This document shows, in pieces, positions 48,345 to 58,433 of a DNA stretch of 64,000 nucleotides (the stretch's first letter is position 1; the number at the start of each line of letters is the position of its first letter). The DNA is taken from the NCBI RefSeq assembly GCF_000473085.1, contig NZ_AXBA01000001.1, positions 124,001 to 188,000 on the forward strand. Reading direction: 5' to 3'. Under the pieces are notes generated by a model. It saw only the letters and a program-made list of their open reading frames with translations. It had not been told where the DNA came from and ran no database searches. This stretch comes from Azorhizobium doebereinerae UFLA1-100. Lineage in GTDB: Bacteria; Pseudomonadota; Alphaproteobacteria; Rhizobiales; Xanthobacteraceae. The position numbers were made by a program, and so were the translations under genes.

Positions 48345-49745
48345 ATGATGGATGCTCAGCCCGCTGTCCCCTCGGCCGCGATCGCCACGTCGCGCGCGAC
48401 CGTCATCGCAGCGGCTGGCGCCGTCTCGACCGGCCTTCTCATGCTGCCGGCGGTGGTGAACGGCTTCCCCTTCCTGTTCTACGATACCGGCGGCTATCTG
48501 GACGCGGCCTTCAACCACGTGATCAAGCCGGGCCGCTCCACGGTATATGGGCTGCTGCTCCAGCTCGGCAGTCATCCGGGCTTCTGGCCCGTGGCGCTGC
48601 TGCAATGCGCGCTCTGCGTCTGGATTCTCGGCCTGCTGCTGCGCGTCCACAGCCTCGGCGGGCGGCCCGGCCTGCTCATCGGCATGTGCGCGCTGCTGAC
48701 CTTCTCCACCGCCCTGCCGTTCGTATCGGGCGAACTGATGCCCGATATCTTCGCCGGGCTGGGGGGCTTTGCGCTCTATCTCCTCCTCTGGCACACGGCC
48801 GACCTGCGCCGCCCCGAAGCGCTTGGCCTTGCTGGCGTCATCGCCGTTGGCGGCGCCAGCCATGCTTCGGTTCTCGCCATCGCCATTCTCTGCGTTGCGG
48901 CGGCAGGCCTGGCGGCCGCCTATGACCCGGCCCTGCGGCGACGGCTGCGCCTCTGGCTGCCTCTGGCCTCCATCGGTGCCGGCGTCCTGCTCACGCCGAC
49001 CGCCAATCTCCTCAACACCGGCCAGTTCAAGGCGACGCCGGGGGGAACGGCCTTCGTCTTCGGTCGCCTTCTGGAGGACGGGATCGTCGCCCGCTACCTG
49101 GATGACCACTGTCCCGACCCGAGCCTGACGCTCTGCGCCATGCGCGGGCACATCCCCCGTCTCGCCGACGACTTCCTCTGGGACGACAGCGAAGTGTTCA
49201 ACGCCATCGGCGGTTTCGAGGGCGGGGAAACCGAGATGCGCCGCATCATTATCGGCAGCCTGCTCAGCTATCCGCTCGACAATCTGCGCCTTGCCGTGCG
49301 CGCCACCCTGCGCCAGTTGGTGGCGCTGCAGACCGGCGACCTGATGTCCGAGGAACTGGTCGACAGCTACGACGTCATCCGCGTGGTCACGCCCTCCGCC
49401 ACGGCCGCCATGATGGCGGCGCGCCAGCAGCAGGAACCGCCCATCGACTTCGACTATTACAGCCGTCTCCACGTGCCGGTGGCCCTCGCCGCGAGCCTGC
49501 TGATCGCCGTGGCGGCAGTGGCGGCGGCATGGCTGGGAATGCGCGAGATGACGCTGTTCGCCGGCAGCATCACGATGCTGCTGCTGGCCAATGCCGCGGT
49601 CTGCGGCATCTTCTCGAACCCGCATGACCGCTACCAGTCCCGTATCGCCTGGGTGGCGGTGGCAGCGCTGTTCATCTTCGCCGTTCGGTTCGGCGCGCTC
49701 TACCTGGCGCGCCGACGGGCTCTGCGCACGGCGGCATTCGGCTGA
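48345..49745 (+). CDS. Polytopic membrane protein, GT-C-like, unknown function
   Basis: A 466-residue membrane protein with about ten hydrophobic segments. I do not recognise a named family. Features of interest are an aspartate-containing first loop (FPFLFYDTGGYLDAAFN), a conserved LMPDIFAGLGGF after the third or fourth span, a central hydrophilic part of about 130 residues (about 225-355), and near the end SNPHDRYQSRIAW. Acidic residues in the first outer loop and a late HxRY-like motif occur in GT-C glycosyltransferases that use lipid-linked sugars. The convergent neighbour is a DPM1-like enzyme, which makes such donors. The GT-C idea is inference. The ATG at 48345 lies 16 bases after AGGAGG, a long spacing. 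Confidence 0.6.
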   Translation: MMDAQPAVPSAAIATSRATVIAAAGAVSTGLLMLPAVVNGFPFLFYDTGGYLDAAFNHVIKPGRSTVYGLLLQLGSHPGFWPVALLQCALCVWILGLLLRVHSLGGRPGLLIGMCALLTFSTALPFVSGELMPDIFAGLGGFALYLLLWHTADLRRPEALGLAGVIAVGGASHASVLAIAILCVAAAGLAAAYDPALRRRLRLWLPLASIGAGVLLTPTANLLNTGQFKATPGGTAFVFGRLLEDGIVARYLDDHCPDPSLTLCAMRGHIPRLADDFLWDDSEVFNAIGGFEGGETEMRRIIIGSLLSYPLDNLRLAVRATLRQLVALQTGDLMSEELVDSYDVIRVVTPSATAAMMAARQQQEPPIDFDYYSRLHVPVALAASLLIAVAAVAAAWLGMREMTLFAGSITMLLLANAAVCGIFSNPHDRYQSRIAWVAVAALFIFAVRFGALYLARRRALRTAAFG

Positions 49746-49767
49746 TCCGGCGCCGGCCGCAGGGCGG

Positions 49768-50982
49768 CTACCGGCGCAGCGGCATCTCCACCACGCTCGC
49801 GAGGAAGGCGGTGAACGCCAGTTGGATGGCCGCCACCAATGCGGTGAGGCCGAGGATCAGGATCCGCATGGTGTAGCCGAAGGTCAGGTCGCCGAAGCCC
49901 GTGGCCGCCCAGTCGAAGAACGCCCAGGCCTGGAAGCCGATGCCGAGAACGGCCAGCACCAGGGCCGCCCGCAGCACGCGCTCGAGGCTGAAGGCGTGCA
50001 GCACGCGCTCCAGGTCCTCGGAAGCCGGCAGGAAACCGAGCAAGGCTCCGTACCGGCGCGCCACAAGGCCGAAGGACATGGCCTGCACCCCCACCAGCAC
50101 GGTCATGGCCGCCACCAGGAAGGTGTGGATGTCGAGGCGCAGCCGCGGCGTCACGGTCAGCGGCCCGGGATAAAGGGCGATGAGGCCGAGCGCACCGAGC
50201 AGAACCAGCACGACGCCCGGATAGAAGAACAGCCAGCGCGGGCTGTAGACGAGCAGGAAGCGCAGGTGCCGCCAGCCGTCGCGCCAGGTCTTCAGGTGCG
50301 GCGGACGCGAGCGGCCGTCCTTCTTCAGCGTGGTGGGCACCTCGGCGATGGAGAGGCCGGCAATGGAGGCGCGCACCACCATCTCGCTCGCGAACTCCAT
50401 GCCGCTGGTTTCCAGCCGCAGGGCACGTATCGCCTGGGTGTTGAAGCCGCGCAAGCCGCAGTGGAAGTCGCCCACATTGATGCGGAAGAACAGCCGGCCG
50501 AGGAAGGACAGCACCGGATTGCCCAGATAGCGATGCAGGAACGGCATCGCCCCCGGCCCGATCCCGCCCTGGAAACGGTTGCCCATCACCACGTCCGAAC
50601 CGGCGCGCAGCCGCTCGACGAAGGCGTCGAGCTGCGAGGAGTCATAGGAATCGTCGGCGTCGCCCATGATGATGTAGCGCCCGCGCGCGGCGGCGATGCC
50701 GCCCTTCAGCGCCGCGCCATATCCCCGCTCCGGGACCGGCACCACGCGGGCGCCCCCCGCGGTGGCGATCGCCTGGGATCCGTCCGTGGACCCGTTGTCG
50801 GCGATGAGGACCTCGCCCGAGATGCCGCTGCGGGCGAGATAGGCCATGGCCTTGTCGACGCAGACGCCGAGCGTCTCCGCCTCGTTGAGGCATGGCATGA
50901 GGATGGTCAGTTCGACCGTCTGCGGGGTGCCGCTCGCATCGCCGAAGCGATCGTCGGACAGGGTGCGCGCCTGCTGGCTCAT
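49768..50982 (-). CDS. Family 2 glycosyltransferase, DPM1/GtrB-like
   Basis: A 404-residue enzyme with a cytoplasmic GT-A domain (about 20-240): [32 protein letters not shown] and the metal-binding [12 protein letters not shown]; then four C-terminal membrane spans (about 250-400). This is the architecture of polyprenyl-phosphate sugar synthases such as GtrB, which load glucose or mannose onto the lipid carrier. The ATG overlaps the stop of the ferredoxin gene in an ATGA arrangement. The neighbouring polytopic protein could be the transferase that uses the product. Confidence 0.87.
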   Translation of the reverse strand: MSQQARTLSDDRFGDASGTPQTVELTILMPCLNEAETLGVCVDKAMAYLARSGISGEVLIADNGSTDGSQAIATAGGARVVPVPERGYGAALKGGIAAARGRYIIMGDADDSYDSSQLDAFVERLRAGSDVVMGNRFQGGIGPGAMPFLHRYLGNPVLSFLGRLFFRINVGDFHCGLRGFNTQAIRALRLETSGMEFASEMVVRASIAGLSIAEVPTTLKKDGRSRPPHLKTWRDGWRHLRFLLVYSPRWLFFYPGVVLVLLGALGLIALYPGPLTVTPRLRLDIHTFLVAAMTVLVGVQAMSFGLVARRYGALLGFLPASEDLERVLHAFSLERVLRAALVLAVLGIGFQAWAFFDWAATGFGDLTFGYTMRILILGLTALVAAIQLAFTAFLASVVEMPLRR

Positions 50983-51299
50983 CCCTGGCGCTCCGGCGTG
51001 TGCAGCACGAGGCCGTCGAGGCTCTCGGTGATCTTGATCTGGCAGGACAGGCGGGACGTCGGTCGGACGTCGGAGGCGAAATCCAGCATATCTTCCTCCA
51101 TGGACGTGGGCTCGCCCACCGCCGTGCGCCATGCCTCGTCCACATAGACGTGGCAGGTGGCGCAGGCACAGGCCCCGCCGCAATCGGCATCGATGCCGGG
51201 AACCGAATTCCGCACCGCCACTTCCATGGCGGTGGCACCCACCGGGGCCTGCACGGTGCGCGTGGCACCGTCGAAGGAGACGAAGGTAATCGAAGGCAT
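50979..51299 (-). CDS. Vertebrate-type 2Fe-2S ferredoxin
   Basis: A 106-residue ferredoxin with cluster ligands Cys40-x5-Cys46-x2-Cys49 and Cys86 ([17 protein letters not shown] and SRLSCQIK), the adrenodoxin/putidaredoxin arrangement. Cys44 is an additional cysteine. It is soluble and starts [11 protein letters not shown]. It could serve a cytochrome P450, an oxygenase or iron-sulfur assembly; no partner reductase or P450 is present in the window. It is overlapped by a glycosyltransferase gene downstream, an unusual partner. Confidence 0.92.
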   Translation of the reverse strand: MPSITFVSFDGATRTVQAPVGATAMEVAVRNSVPGIDADCGGACACATCHVYVDEAWRTAVGEPTSMEEDMLDFASDVRPTSRLSCQIKITESLDGLVLHTPERQG

Positions 51300-51400
51300 G
51301 AAGGGACCCTTGGATCCGGCAATTCGGCGGCCTGATACCTCAGGCTTTATCCGCGTATAGCGGCATCGTGGTGCCAACGCCAGAGCACCCGGAAGCCGCG

Positions 51401-51470
51401 TTAACGATATCTTCATCCGTGTGGCAAGGGCAGTTTCAATCCTGGCGGGGAACACGTTAAGATCAGTTAA
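51401..51470. promoter_or_regulatory. TTAA motifs resembling CtrA half-sites
   Basis: GTTAA-GATCA-GTTAA at 51456-51470 puts TTAA (51457-51460) and TTAA (51467-51470) six bases apart; another TTAAC follows the CG at 51399-51405. CtrA, the cell-cycle regulator of alphaproteobacteria, binds TTAA-N7-TTAA or single half-sites. The spacing of six is one short of consensus. The motifs lie about 115 bases upstream of the giant protein gene. Confidence 0.4.
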
Positions 51471-51585
51471 GGTAAACCCTCGCCTATGTCCCGGCCTTAC
51501 GCTGGTGGCAGCAGACGACGGATAGCGCAGTTCCGGAGACGGCGAGACGGCATCTCGACGAACCGACGGCAGAGGCGACGGCGAC

Positions 51586-54500
51586 ATGAAGAGCCCGAAG
51601 AAAATTCAGGATCCCACCGAGGCGGCACTCTCGGCGATCCAGGAAGCATTGACGCTTCAGCTCGACGCCGCTGAACCCGTCCGGCCGCCGGCGCCGCCGG
51701 AGGAGCCAGCCACGCCGCCCGCTCAACCGCAGACGAACCGCCCTGCCCCGGCCCGCCGCCGCATGGACGTGGCCGAGCGCCGCGCCGCCAATGACGACCG
51801 CCAGACCATCGGCCAGTTGCTCGCCGCCCTCCAGCGCCGGTCGTCGTCGGCGCCCTATTGGTGGGCGCTGATCGGTTCGGCGGTGTGGGTCGCCATCGGC
51901 GTCACCCTTGCCCTCGCCACCCAGCGCAGCGCCTTCGCCGAGGTGTCTTCGCTGGACAGCCTGCTGAACTCACCGGCCCTGCTCGCCATCGTCGCCGGCA
52001 TCCTCCTGCCGCCGATCGGCTTCTTCGGCACGGCGAGCGTGGTCCGCCGGACCCGCGACCTGCAGCTCATCGCCCGGTCCATGACCGAGGTCGCCCTGCG
52101 CCTTGCCCAGCCGGAGATGATCGGCACCGAGGCGGTGGTCACCGTCGGCCAGGCCGTGCGCCGCGAGGTCGCCGCCATGGGCGACGGCGTCGACCGCACC
52201 ATCGCCCGCGCCGCCGAGCTGGAAACCGTGGTGCGCAACGAGGTGTCGATCCTCGAACGGGCCTATGAGGACAACGAGATCCGCATCCGCAACCTCATCG
52301 AGGAGTTGCAGGCGGAACGCCAGAACATCCTCATCCACTCCGAGCGCCTGCGCGAAGGCATCGTCGATGCCGACACCCTGCTCTCCAACGAGGTGCAGGA
52401 CGTGGCCGAGCGGGTCAACGCCGCGGTGTCGGCCGCGCTGGAGCGCGTCACCACGCAGTTCCAGCAGAAGGGCGACCACGTCACCGAGGCGCTCACCCGC
52501 GTCGGCGAAGGCATGATCGAGGCCATCTCCGCCAAGGGCACGGAACTGATCGACCGGCTGCAGCTCGCCGGCAGCGAGATCCGCGCCGACCTCACCCATT
52601 CCAGCGAGACGGTGAGCGAGGCCCTGAAGGCCCGCACCGAGGAACTCGCCGCCAACCTGATCGCCTCCAGCACCGAGGTGACCGACCTCGTGGCCCGCTG
52701 GAGCGACGAAGTGCGCGCCAATGCCGACCTCACCCGCCAGTCCCTGGTGCAGGCGCTCGCCGACAGCAGCGCCCACGTCAATGACGAGATGACGGTGCGG
52801 GCGAGCGAAGTGAACACCGCATTCCGCTCCACCGCCGAGAGCGTGGTGTTCGAATTCTCCAACCGCGGCGGCGAGTTGATCCGCAAGGTTCAGGACACCG
52901 GCGAGCGGATCGCCGAGACCATTGCCCAGCGCGGCAGCGACGTCGCCGACCGCATCGAGATGACCGGCGCCCGCATCCACGAGGACGTCACGCTGCGTGG
53001 CGAGAACCTCCAGCAGCAGCTTTCCGACACCGCCGAGCGCGTGGTGGACGCCCTCGACCGCACCAGCGGCGCCGTGACCGACACCCTCAGCCTCAAGGGC
53101 GAGGAGATCACCCAGGCCCTGACCCAGGCCACCGCCGAGATCGGCGAGCGCTTCGACGCCATCGCCGGCGACGTGGGTAACGCCCTCGGCAGCCACGGCG
53201 ACAAGTTCAACGGCAGCTTCCGCCTCACCGCCGACCAGTTGGTCGCCTCGCTCGGCACCAACAGCGAGGCTCTGGAGCAGATGCTCGCCACCCGCCTCGC
53301 CGCGCTGGACGAGACCGTCTCCGTGCGCGGCGTGGAACTGGCCGACCGCATCGGCCAGGACAGCGCCATGGTGGCCAAGGCCGTCCAGGAGAGCCTGGCC
53401 GGCTTCGATGCCACCATCCGGGTCAACGGCCCGCAGCTGGTCGACCACATTTCCGAGCGCATCGAGAACGTCACCGAGACGTTGCGCGGCACGCTCGGCG
53501 AACTGGACCAGCGCCTCGGCAGCACCAGCGACAGCGTCGCCGGCATCCTCGACACCCGCCTGGCGCGCATCGAGGAGGTGCTCGACGGCCGCAGCCAGAG
53601 CCTGACCGCGATCATCGAGGGCCGCACCGGCGAGCTGACCCGCGCCATGACCGAGGGCACCCGCACCGCGACGGACGCCCTCGACCAGACCACCGAAGCC
53701 CTCTCCTCCGCCATCGACGAGCGCCTGGCCCGTATCGAGCACACCCTCGGCACCGGGGCCGACGCGCTCACCCAGGCGCTCGACAGTCGCGCCAGCGCCT
53801 TCACCCTGGCCGTTTCCGAGGGCTCGCGCGAAGCCCAGGCGGCGTTCGAGCAGACCACCGATGCGGTGGCGGGCCTCATCGACCAGCGCCTCAGCCGCAT
53901 CGAGCAGGTGCTGGACGAGCGCGCCCACAGCCTCACCCAGACGCTCGAAGCGCGGGCGATGGACTTCACCCGCAGCGTCACCGACTCCACCCGCAGCGCC
54001 AACGCCTCGTTCGAGCAGACCGGCGAGGCGGTGGCCGCGACCATCGAGCAGCGCCTCAGCCACATCGAGCAGGTTCTCGACGAGGGCACCCGGCGGCTCA
54101 CCGGCACGCTGGACGGTCGTGCCGACGAATTCGCCCGTGCCGTGGCCGACAGCAGCCGCGAGGCCAATGCCGCCTTCGAGCAGACCAGCCAGGCGGTGGC
54201 CGCCGCCATCGGCGAACGCCTCGGCCAGATCGAGCAGGTGCTGGACGAGCGCGCCCACAACCTGACAGAGACCCTGGAGAGCCGCGCCGGCGCCTTCTCC
54301 CGCGCCGTGGCCGACAGCAGCCGCGAGGCCAATGCCGCCTTCGAGCAGACCAGCCAGGCGGTGGCTGCCGCCATCGGCGAGCGCCTCAGCCAGATCGAAC
54401 AGGTGCTGGACGAGCGGTCCCGTAGCCTGACCGAGACGCTGGAAGCGCGCGCTGGCGAGTTCAGCCGCATCGTCACCGAGAGCACCAGCCACGCCAGCCA

Positions 54501-57500
54501 GGCCTTCGAGCAGACCGGCGAGGCCGTGGCCATCACTATCGACCAGCGCCTCAACCAGATCGAGAAGACGCTGGAAACCCGCACCCTAACCCTGACCCAG
54601 ACGCTGGAGACCCGCTCCAGCGAGTTCACCCGCGCGGTCACGGACAGCACCCGCATCGCCAGCGAGGCGTTCGAGCAGACCAGCGAGGCGGTCACCATCA
54701 CGCTCGACCAGCGCCTCGGCCGCATCGAGCAGACGCTGGAGCAGCGCACCCAGAGCATCACCGAGACCCTGGCCAACCGCACCGTGGACTTCGCCCGGGC
54801 CATCACCGAAGGGTCGCGTTCGGTCACCCAGGTGCTCGACCAGTCGATGGAGACGCTGGACTCCTACTTCGCCGTGCGCAGCAAGGCGCTGGGCGAGGTC
54901 ATCACCGAGCGGGCCGAGACCGTCAGCGAGGCCATCGGCGCGCGGACCCAGGACATCGCCGCGGTGCTCGACGGCCGCGTGGAGCGTATCGAACAGCTGG
55001 TCACCGGCCGCCTGGAAGGCATCACTACCCTCATCGAGGAGCGTGGCCTTGCGGTCGCCGATACGCTGGCAGGCCGTGTCGAGGGCGTCACCGCGCAGCT
55101 GCGCGAGGAGGCCAGCGGCGTCGAGCTGAGCCTCACCACCCTTGCCGACAATGTGGGCCGTGCCCTCTCCTCCCAGGCGGAAGGCGTTGCCGCCACCCTG
55201 CGCACCAGCGCCGGGCAGGTGGAATTCAGCCTCGGCAGCCTGTCGGAGAATGTCGGCCGCTCGCTGAGCGCCCAGGCGGAACAGGTTGCCAACACCCTCC
55301 AGGCGAGCGCCGGCCAGGTGGAGCAGAGCCTCGGCAGCCTCGCTGAGACCGTCGGCCAGTCGCTGACCGTCCAGGCGGACGGCGTGTCCGGCGCCCTGCG
55401 CACCAGCGCGGGGGACATCAGCCAGAGCCTCGGCGCCCTCGCCGAGAGCGTCGGCCACACCATCACCACGCGGGCGGAACAGGCTTCGGCCTCCCTGCGC
55501 TCCAGCGCCGGCGACATCGGGGACAGCCTCGGCACCCTGGCGGAGAACGTGGGCCGCACCATCACCGTCCAGGCGGAACAGGCCACGGCCTCGCTGCGCT
55601 CCGGCGCCGGCGACGTGGAGGAGCGCCTCGGCGCCCTTGCCCAGACCGTCGGCCAGACCATGACCTCCCATGCGGACGATATGTCGGCCAAGCTGAATGC
55701 GCGGCTGGCCGAGATCGCCGCTGTGTTCGACAACAAGAACGGCACTTTCCTCGGCGCGCTGGAAACCACCAGCCAGCGAGCGGTGGCGGAGATTTCCGCC
55801 GCCAACCAGCAGCTGCGCGGCGACATCCAGGCCATCCTGGACCGCCTGTCCGCCACCAATGGCGACTTCCAGTCGGCCATGGGCGGGGTGCTGGAAAACC
55901 TCAACCACTTCGAAGGCGGGTTCGCGGAGAAGGTCGGCACCCTGCGCAGCAGCGTGGACGGCATCGGCACCGCCGCCGACGCGACCGTGTCGCGGCTGGA
56001 CGGGCAGGTGCGGAACCTGAAGCAGGTGGCGAGCGGCACCCTCAACGAGATCGCCGCCCTCACCGAGCGCTTCGAGAGCCAGGGCCGCCTGGTGCTCCAG
56101 GCCTCCGAGACCCTGGGCCAGACCCACGACCATGTGGACGCGACGCTGGCCAGCCGCCGCGCGGCCATCGAGGAGCTCAGCACCACGCTCACCCAGCGCG
56201 TGCAGGAGCTGGAGGCCGGTCTGCAATCCTTCCAGGCCACCGTCACCGAGACGCTGGCCTCGGCCCAGGATCGTTCCCGCCAGATCGCCAGCGTGGTCGC
56301 CGACACCACGGCGGCGTCCGCCAAGGCCATCGACGGCCAGCACCATGCGCTGCGCACCGCCGCCGAGACCGAGCGGGCGCGCCTCACGGAAATGCTGAAG
56401 GCCAATTACGAAGCGGCCCTGCACGACGTGAACCGCCTGTTCGAGGAAAGCGGCCGCCGCTTCACCGAGGTGGCGCGCGAGCTGAAGGGCGCCGCGAACG
56501 AAGTGCAGCAGTCCGTCGAGCTCGCCCGCGAGGAGATGAAGCGCGGCATCCTCGAACTGCCGAACGAGACCGAAGCCAGCGCCGCCACCATGCGCCGCGC
56601 GGTGGCGGAGCAGATCAAGGCCCTGGCCGAGCTGAACGAGATCGTCGCCCGGCAGGGCCAGTCGCTGGACGTGGTGGGCGCGGGCAACCGCGTCGTCAGC
56701 CGCCCGGCCCCGGTGGCGGTCCCGCGGGATGCCGCTCCGCGCGAGCTGCCCGCCCGCGAACCCGCCGCCCGCGCGCCGGAGCCGGCGCCGCGTGCCCCGG
56801 CCCTGCCGCAGGCCCCGGCCCGGGAACAGGTCCGCGAGCCTCAGGCCCGCGAGACGAAGCCGCGCGAGCCGGTTGCGCCCGCGCCCCGTGAACCGGCCCC
56901 CGCCCAGCGTCCGCGCCTGGAAGCCCCGCCCGCGGCGGAAGGACCGCGCCGTCCCGTGGTCCGCCGCGTGGAAGGGCCCGACCGCCCGGCCACGGAACCG
57001 CGCGCCATCGAGGCACGCGCGCCGGAAACCCGGCCTGCCGCCCCCCGTCCCGCCCCCGCCCGCGAGGGTGAAGGCCGCAGCGGCTGGCTGTCCGACCTTC
57101 TCGCCCGTGCCTCCGGCGACCTGGAGGAGGCGAAGGTCGAGCCGGCGCCCCGCACCGCGGCCCGGCCGCCGCGCCCTCACCACCACATGATCGAATCCCT
57201 GGATTCGCTGTCGGTGGACATCGCCCGCATGATCGACCATCAGGCGGCGGTTGAGCTGTGGGAGCGCTACAAGCGCGGTGAGCGCAACGTGTTCACCCGC
57301 CGCCTGTACACCATGCAGGGACAGCAGGCGTTCGAGGAACTGCGCCGGAAGTACCGCTCCGATGCCGAGTTCCGCGACACGGTGGACCGCTATATCGCCG
57401 AGTTCGACCGCCTGCTGGACCAGGTGGCGGCCGATGACCGCGGCAACGTGCTGACGAAGACCTACCTGACCTCCGACACGGGCAAGGTCTACACCATGCT

Positions 57501-57528
57501 CGCCCACGCGGCCGGCCGCTTCGAATGA
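51586..57528 (+). CDS. Giant coiled-coil membrane protein, growth pole ring (GPR/RgsE)-like
   Basis: A 1980-residue protein, by far the largest in the window. Two hydrophobic helices lie at about 91-112 and 128-152. Residues about 170-1640 are nearly continuous helix, including a 55-residue repeat (about 699-1138) and a 33-residue repeat (about 1182-1379). A Pro/Arg/Ala-rich linker (about 1705-1850) and a folded C-terminal domain (about 1865-1980, with [20 protein letters not shown]) complete it. This plan matches the rhizobial proteins annotated as kinesin- or apolipoprotein-like, of which Agrobacterium GPR and Sinorhizobium RgsE are needed for polar growth. The homology is from memory of architecture, not alignment. 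It is a single gene with its own terminator. Confidence 0.72.
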   Translation: MKSPKKIQDPTEAALSAIQEALTLQLDAAEPVRPPAPPEEPATPPAQPQTNRPAPARRRMDVAERRAANDDRQTIGQLLAALQRRSSSAPYWWALIGSAVWVAIGVTLALATQRSAFAEVSSLDSLLNSPALLAIVAGILLPPIGFFGTASVVRRTRDLQLIARSMTEVALRLAQPEMIGTEAVVTVGQAVRREVAAMGDGVDRTIARAAELETVVRNEVSILERAYEDNEIRIRNLIEELQAERQNILIHSERLREGIVDADTLLSNEVQDVAERVNAAVSAALERVTTQFQQKGDHVTEALTRVGEGMIEAISAKGTELIDRLQLAGSEIRADLTHSSETVSEALKARTEELAANLIASSTEVTDLVARWSDEVRANADLTRQSLVQALADSSAHVNDEMTVRASEVNTAFRSTAESVVFEFSNRGGELIRKVQDTGERIAETIAQRGSDVADRIEMTGARIHEDVTLRGENLQQQLSDTAERVVDALDRTSGAVTDTLSLKGEEITQALTQATAEIGERFDAIAGDVGNALGSHGDKFNGSFRLTADQLVASLGTNSEALEQMLATRLAALDETVSVRGVELADRIGQDSAMVAKAVQESLAGFDATIRVNGPQLVDHISERIENVTETLRGTLGELDQRLGSTSDSVAGILDTRLARIEEVLDGRSQSLTAIIEGRTGELTRAMTEGTRTATDALDQTTEALSSAIDERLARIEHTLGTGADALTQALDSRASAFTLAVSEGSREAQAAFEQTTDAVAGLIDQRLSRIEQVLDERAHSLTQTLEARAMDFTRSVTDSTRSANASFEQTGEAVAATIEQRLSHIEQVLDEGTRRLTGTLDGRADEFARAVADSSREANAAFEQTSQAVAAAIGERLGQIEQVLDERAHNLTETLESRAGAFSRAVADSSREANAAFEQTSQAVAAAIGERLSQIEQVLDERSRSLTETLEARAGEFSRIVTESTSHASQAFEQTGEAVAITIDQRLNQIEKTLETRTLTLTQTLETRSSEFTRAVTDSTRIASEAFEQTSEAVTITLDQRLGRIEQTLEQRTQSITETLANRTVDFARAITEGSRSVTQVLDQSMETLDSYFAVRSKALGEVITERAETVSEAIGARTQDIAAVLDGRVERIEQLVTGRLEGITTLIEERGLAVADTLAGRVEGVTAQLREEASGVELSLTTLADNVGRALSSQAEGVAATLRTSAGQVEFSLGSLSENVGRSLSAQAEQVANTLQASAGQVEQSLGSLAETVGQSLTVQADGVSGALRTSAGDISQSLGALAESVGHTITTRAEQASASLRSSAGDIGDSLGTLAENVGRTITVQAEQATASLRSGAGDVEERLGALAQTVGQTMTSHADDMSAKLNARLAEIAAVFDNKNGTFLGALETTSQRAVAEISAANQQLRGDIQAILDRLSATNGDFQSAMGGVLENLNHFEGGFAEKVGTLRSSVDGIGTAADATVSRLDGQVRNLKQVASGTLNEIAALTERFESQGRLVLQASETLGQTHDHVDATLASRRAAIEELSTTLTQRVQELEAGLQSFQATVTETLASAQDRSRQIASVVADTTAASAKAIDGQHHALRTAAETERARLTEMLKANYEAALHDVNRLFEESGRRFTEVARELKGAANEVQQSVELAREEMKRGILELPNETEASAATMRRAVAEQIKALAELNEIVARQGQSLDVVGAGNRVVSRPAPVAVPRDAAPRELPAREPAARAPEPAPRAPALPQAPAREQVREPQARETKPREPVAPAPREPAPAQRPRLEAPPAAEGPRRPVVRRVEGPDRPATEPRAIEARAPETRPAAPRPAPAREGEGRSGWLSDLLARASGDLEEAKVEPAPRTAARPPRPHHHMIESLDSLSVDIARMIDHQAAVELWERYKRGERNVFTRRLYTMQGQQAFEELRRKYRSDAEFRDTVDRYIAEFDRLLDQVAADDRGNVLTKTYLTSDTGKVYTMLAHAAGRFE
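53680..54999 (+). repeat. 165-bp in-frame tandem repeat (55 residues)
   Basis: The marker codons for FEQT or LDQ recur at 53680, 53845, 54010, 54175, 54340, 54505, 54670 and 54835, an exact period of 165 bp. The two most alike units (54175 and 54340) are nearly identical in DNA. The unit reads [20 protein letters not shown] and continues for 35 more residues. Confidence 0.9.
55129..55722 (+). repeat. 99-bp in-frame tandem repeat (33 residues)
   Basis: The SLG/SLT/RLG codons recur at 55129, 55228, 55327, 55426, 55525 and 55624, an exact period of 99 bp. The unit is of the form SLGSLAENVGRSLTVQAEQ plus fourteen residues. 33 and 55 are both multiples of 11, the period of apolipoprotein-like helices. 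Confidence 0.9.
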
Positions 57529-57552
57529 GGCGGCGCCCCTGAGGACATGATG

Positions 57553-57583
57553 ACGGCGCGGCGCAAGCCGCGCCGTTTTCGTT
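57553..57583 (+). terminator. Terminator of the giant protein gene
   Basis: A 10-bp perfect stem ACGGCGCGGC/GCCGCGCCGT with loop GCAA, followed by TTTTCGTTT, lies 24 bases after the stop codon. Confidence 0.9.
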
Positions 57584-57774
57584 TGGGGCGGGGAGAGAAC
57601 TGCCGCAGGCCGTGCGATGTCGGTCTCGCAGTCAAAACCGGGGCGCCGGCAGCACGCGGGTTGCGAGGACACCACCACGGGGCCGCGCGATCATGCACGG
57701 CGGCGGACCAACTGACGGGACAGGACGGGGACGGCGGGCCGACTGCTGCGCGTGGCGCAGATGGTGGAGGGCGA

Positions 57775-57793
57775 GGGGCGCCGAGGGCGCCCC
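57775..57793 (-). terminator. Hairpin at the end of the Mla-type operon
   Basis: GGGGCGCC-GAG-GGCGCCCC lies eight bases beyond the stop codon of the lipoprotein gene on the minus strand. There is no U-tract, so termination is uncertain. Confidence 0.4.
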
Positions 57794-57800
57794 GCCCGTC

Positions 57801-58427
57801 TCAGCCTTGCGCGGCGGACGCCCAGCGCACCAGTTCGATCAGCACCTGGTTGCTCGCCTGGTCGAGGCCCGCCGTGGCGACGGGGCCGGTGACGCTGGAC
57901 AGCGGCGTGTGGGCGGAGAAGATCCGGGCCGCGACGATGCGGCCGCTGGCGGTGGCGATCAGCTTGGCGGAGATCTCCACCACGGCGAACGTGCCTTCCG
58001 GCAGCACCTTAACGCCGAAGCTGCGGACATCCATGTTCAGCTGATAGTCGCCGGTGACCCCGTCCCCGGGACGGGCCACGCGGCGCATCTTGCTGCCGTT
58101 CTCGAACGCCTGGATGGTGCGGGCCTGCAGCAGGGCCGACAGCCGGTCGCTCCATTGCGCGTCCGTCAGGTAGGTGATCTGGCCGGGTGCCGGCTCGACC
58201 ACGATCTTCTCGGAATCGAGCACCGCCAGGGCGGTGGGCGTCACCACCACGAGCTGGCCATTGCTGCCGCCGCGCGCGGTGAAGCCGGTCGGCGCGGAGA
58301 GATCGAAGGTCGGCGTCGGAGCCGACGCGCACCCCGCCAGCGTCATCGCCAGCATGAGAGAAAGCACCGCCCGGCCATGGCCAATCCTGGCACGCCACGC
58401 CATGTCAGAACATCCGTCGCGCATCAT
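57801..58427 (-). CDS. ABC-type transport auxiliary lipoprotein (MlaB/PqiC-like)
   Basis: A lipoprotein of 200-208 residues with the lipobox LAGC after a hydrophobic signal (MLAMTLAGCASAP). The rest fits the family of auxiliary lipoproteins found with Mce/MlaD transporters (DUF330/ABC-trans-aux), with LDSEKIVVEPAPGQITYLTDAQWSDRL and a C-terminal strand-rich part. It would sit on the inner leaflet of the outer membrane or the periplasmic face and help lipid transfer. The start may be 58427 or 58403 (MAWRAR). It is the last gene of the mlaE-mlaF-mlaD operon, six bases after mlaD. Confidence 0.85.
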   Translation of the reverse strand: MMRDGCSDMAWRARIGHGRAVLSLMLAMTLAGCASAPTPTFDLSAPTGFTARGGSNGQLVVVTPTALAVLDSEKIVVEPAPGQITYLTDAQWSDRLSALLQARTIQAFENGSKMRRVARPGDGVTGDYQLNMDVRSFGVKVLPEGTFAVVEISAKLIATASGRIVAARIFSAHTPLSSVTGPVATAGLDQASNQVLIELVRWASAAQG

Positions 58428-58433
58428 CCGCCA

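Noticed and set aside
51970-54492. Long antisense frames within the giant protein gene
   Set aside because: They mirror the repeats of the coding strand and carry no domain; the plus-strand protein has membrane helices and a conserved C-terminal domain.
53680-54999. CRISPR-like or satellite array suggested by the regular 165-bp period
   Set aside because: The period is a multiple of three, the frame stays open, and variation is mostly at synonymous or conservative positions, so it is a protein repeat.
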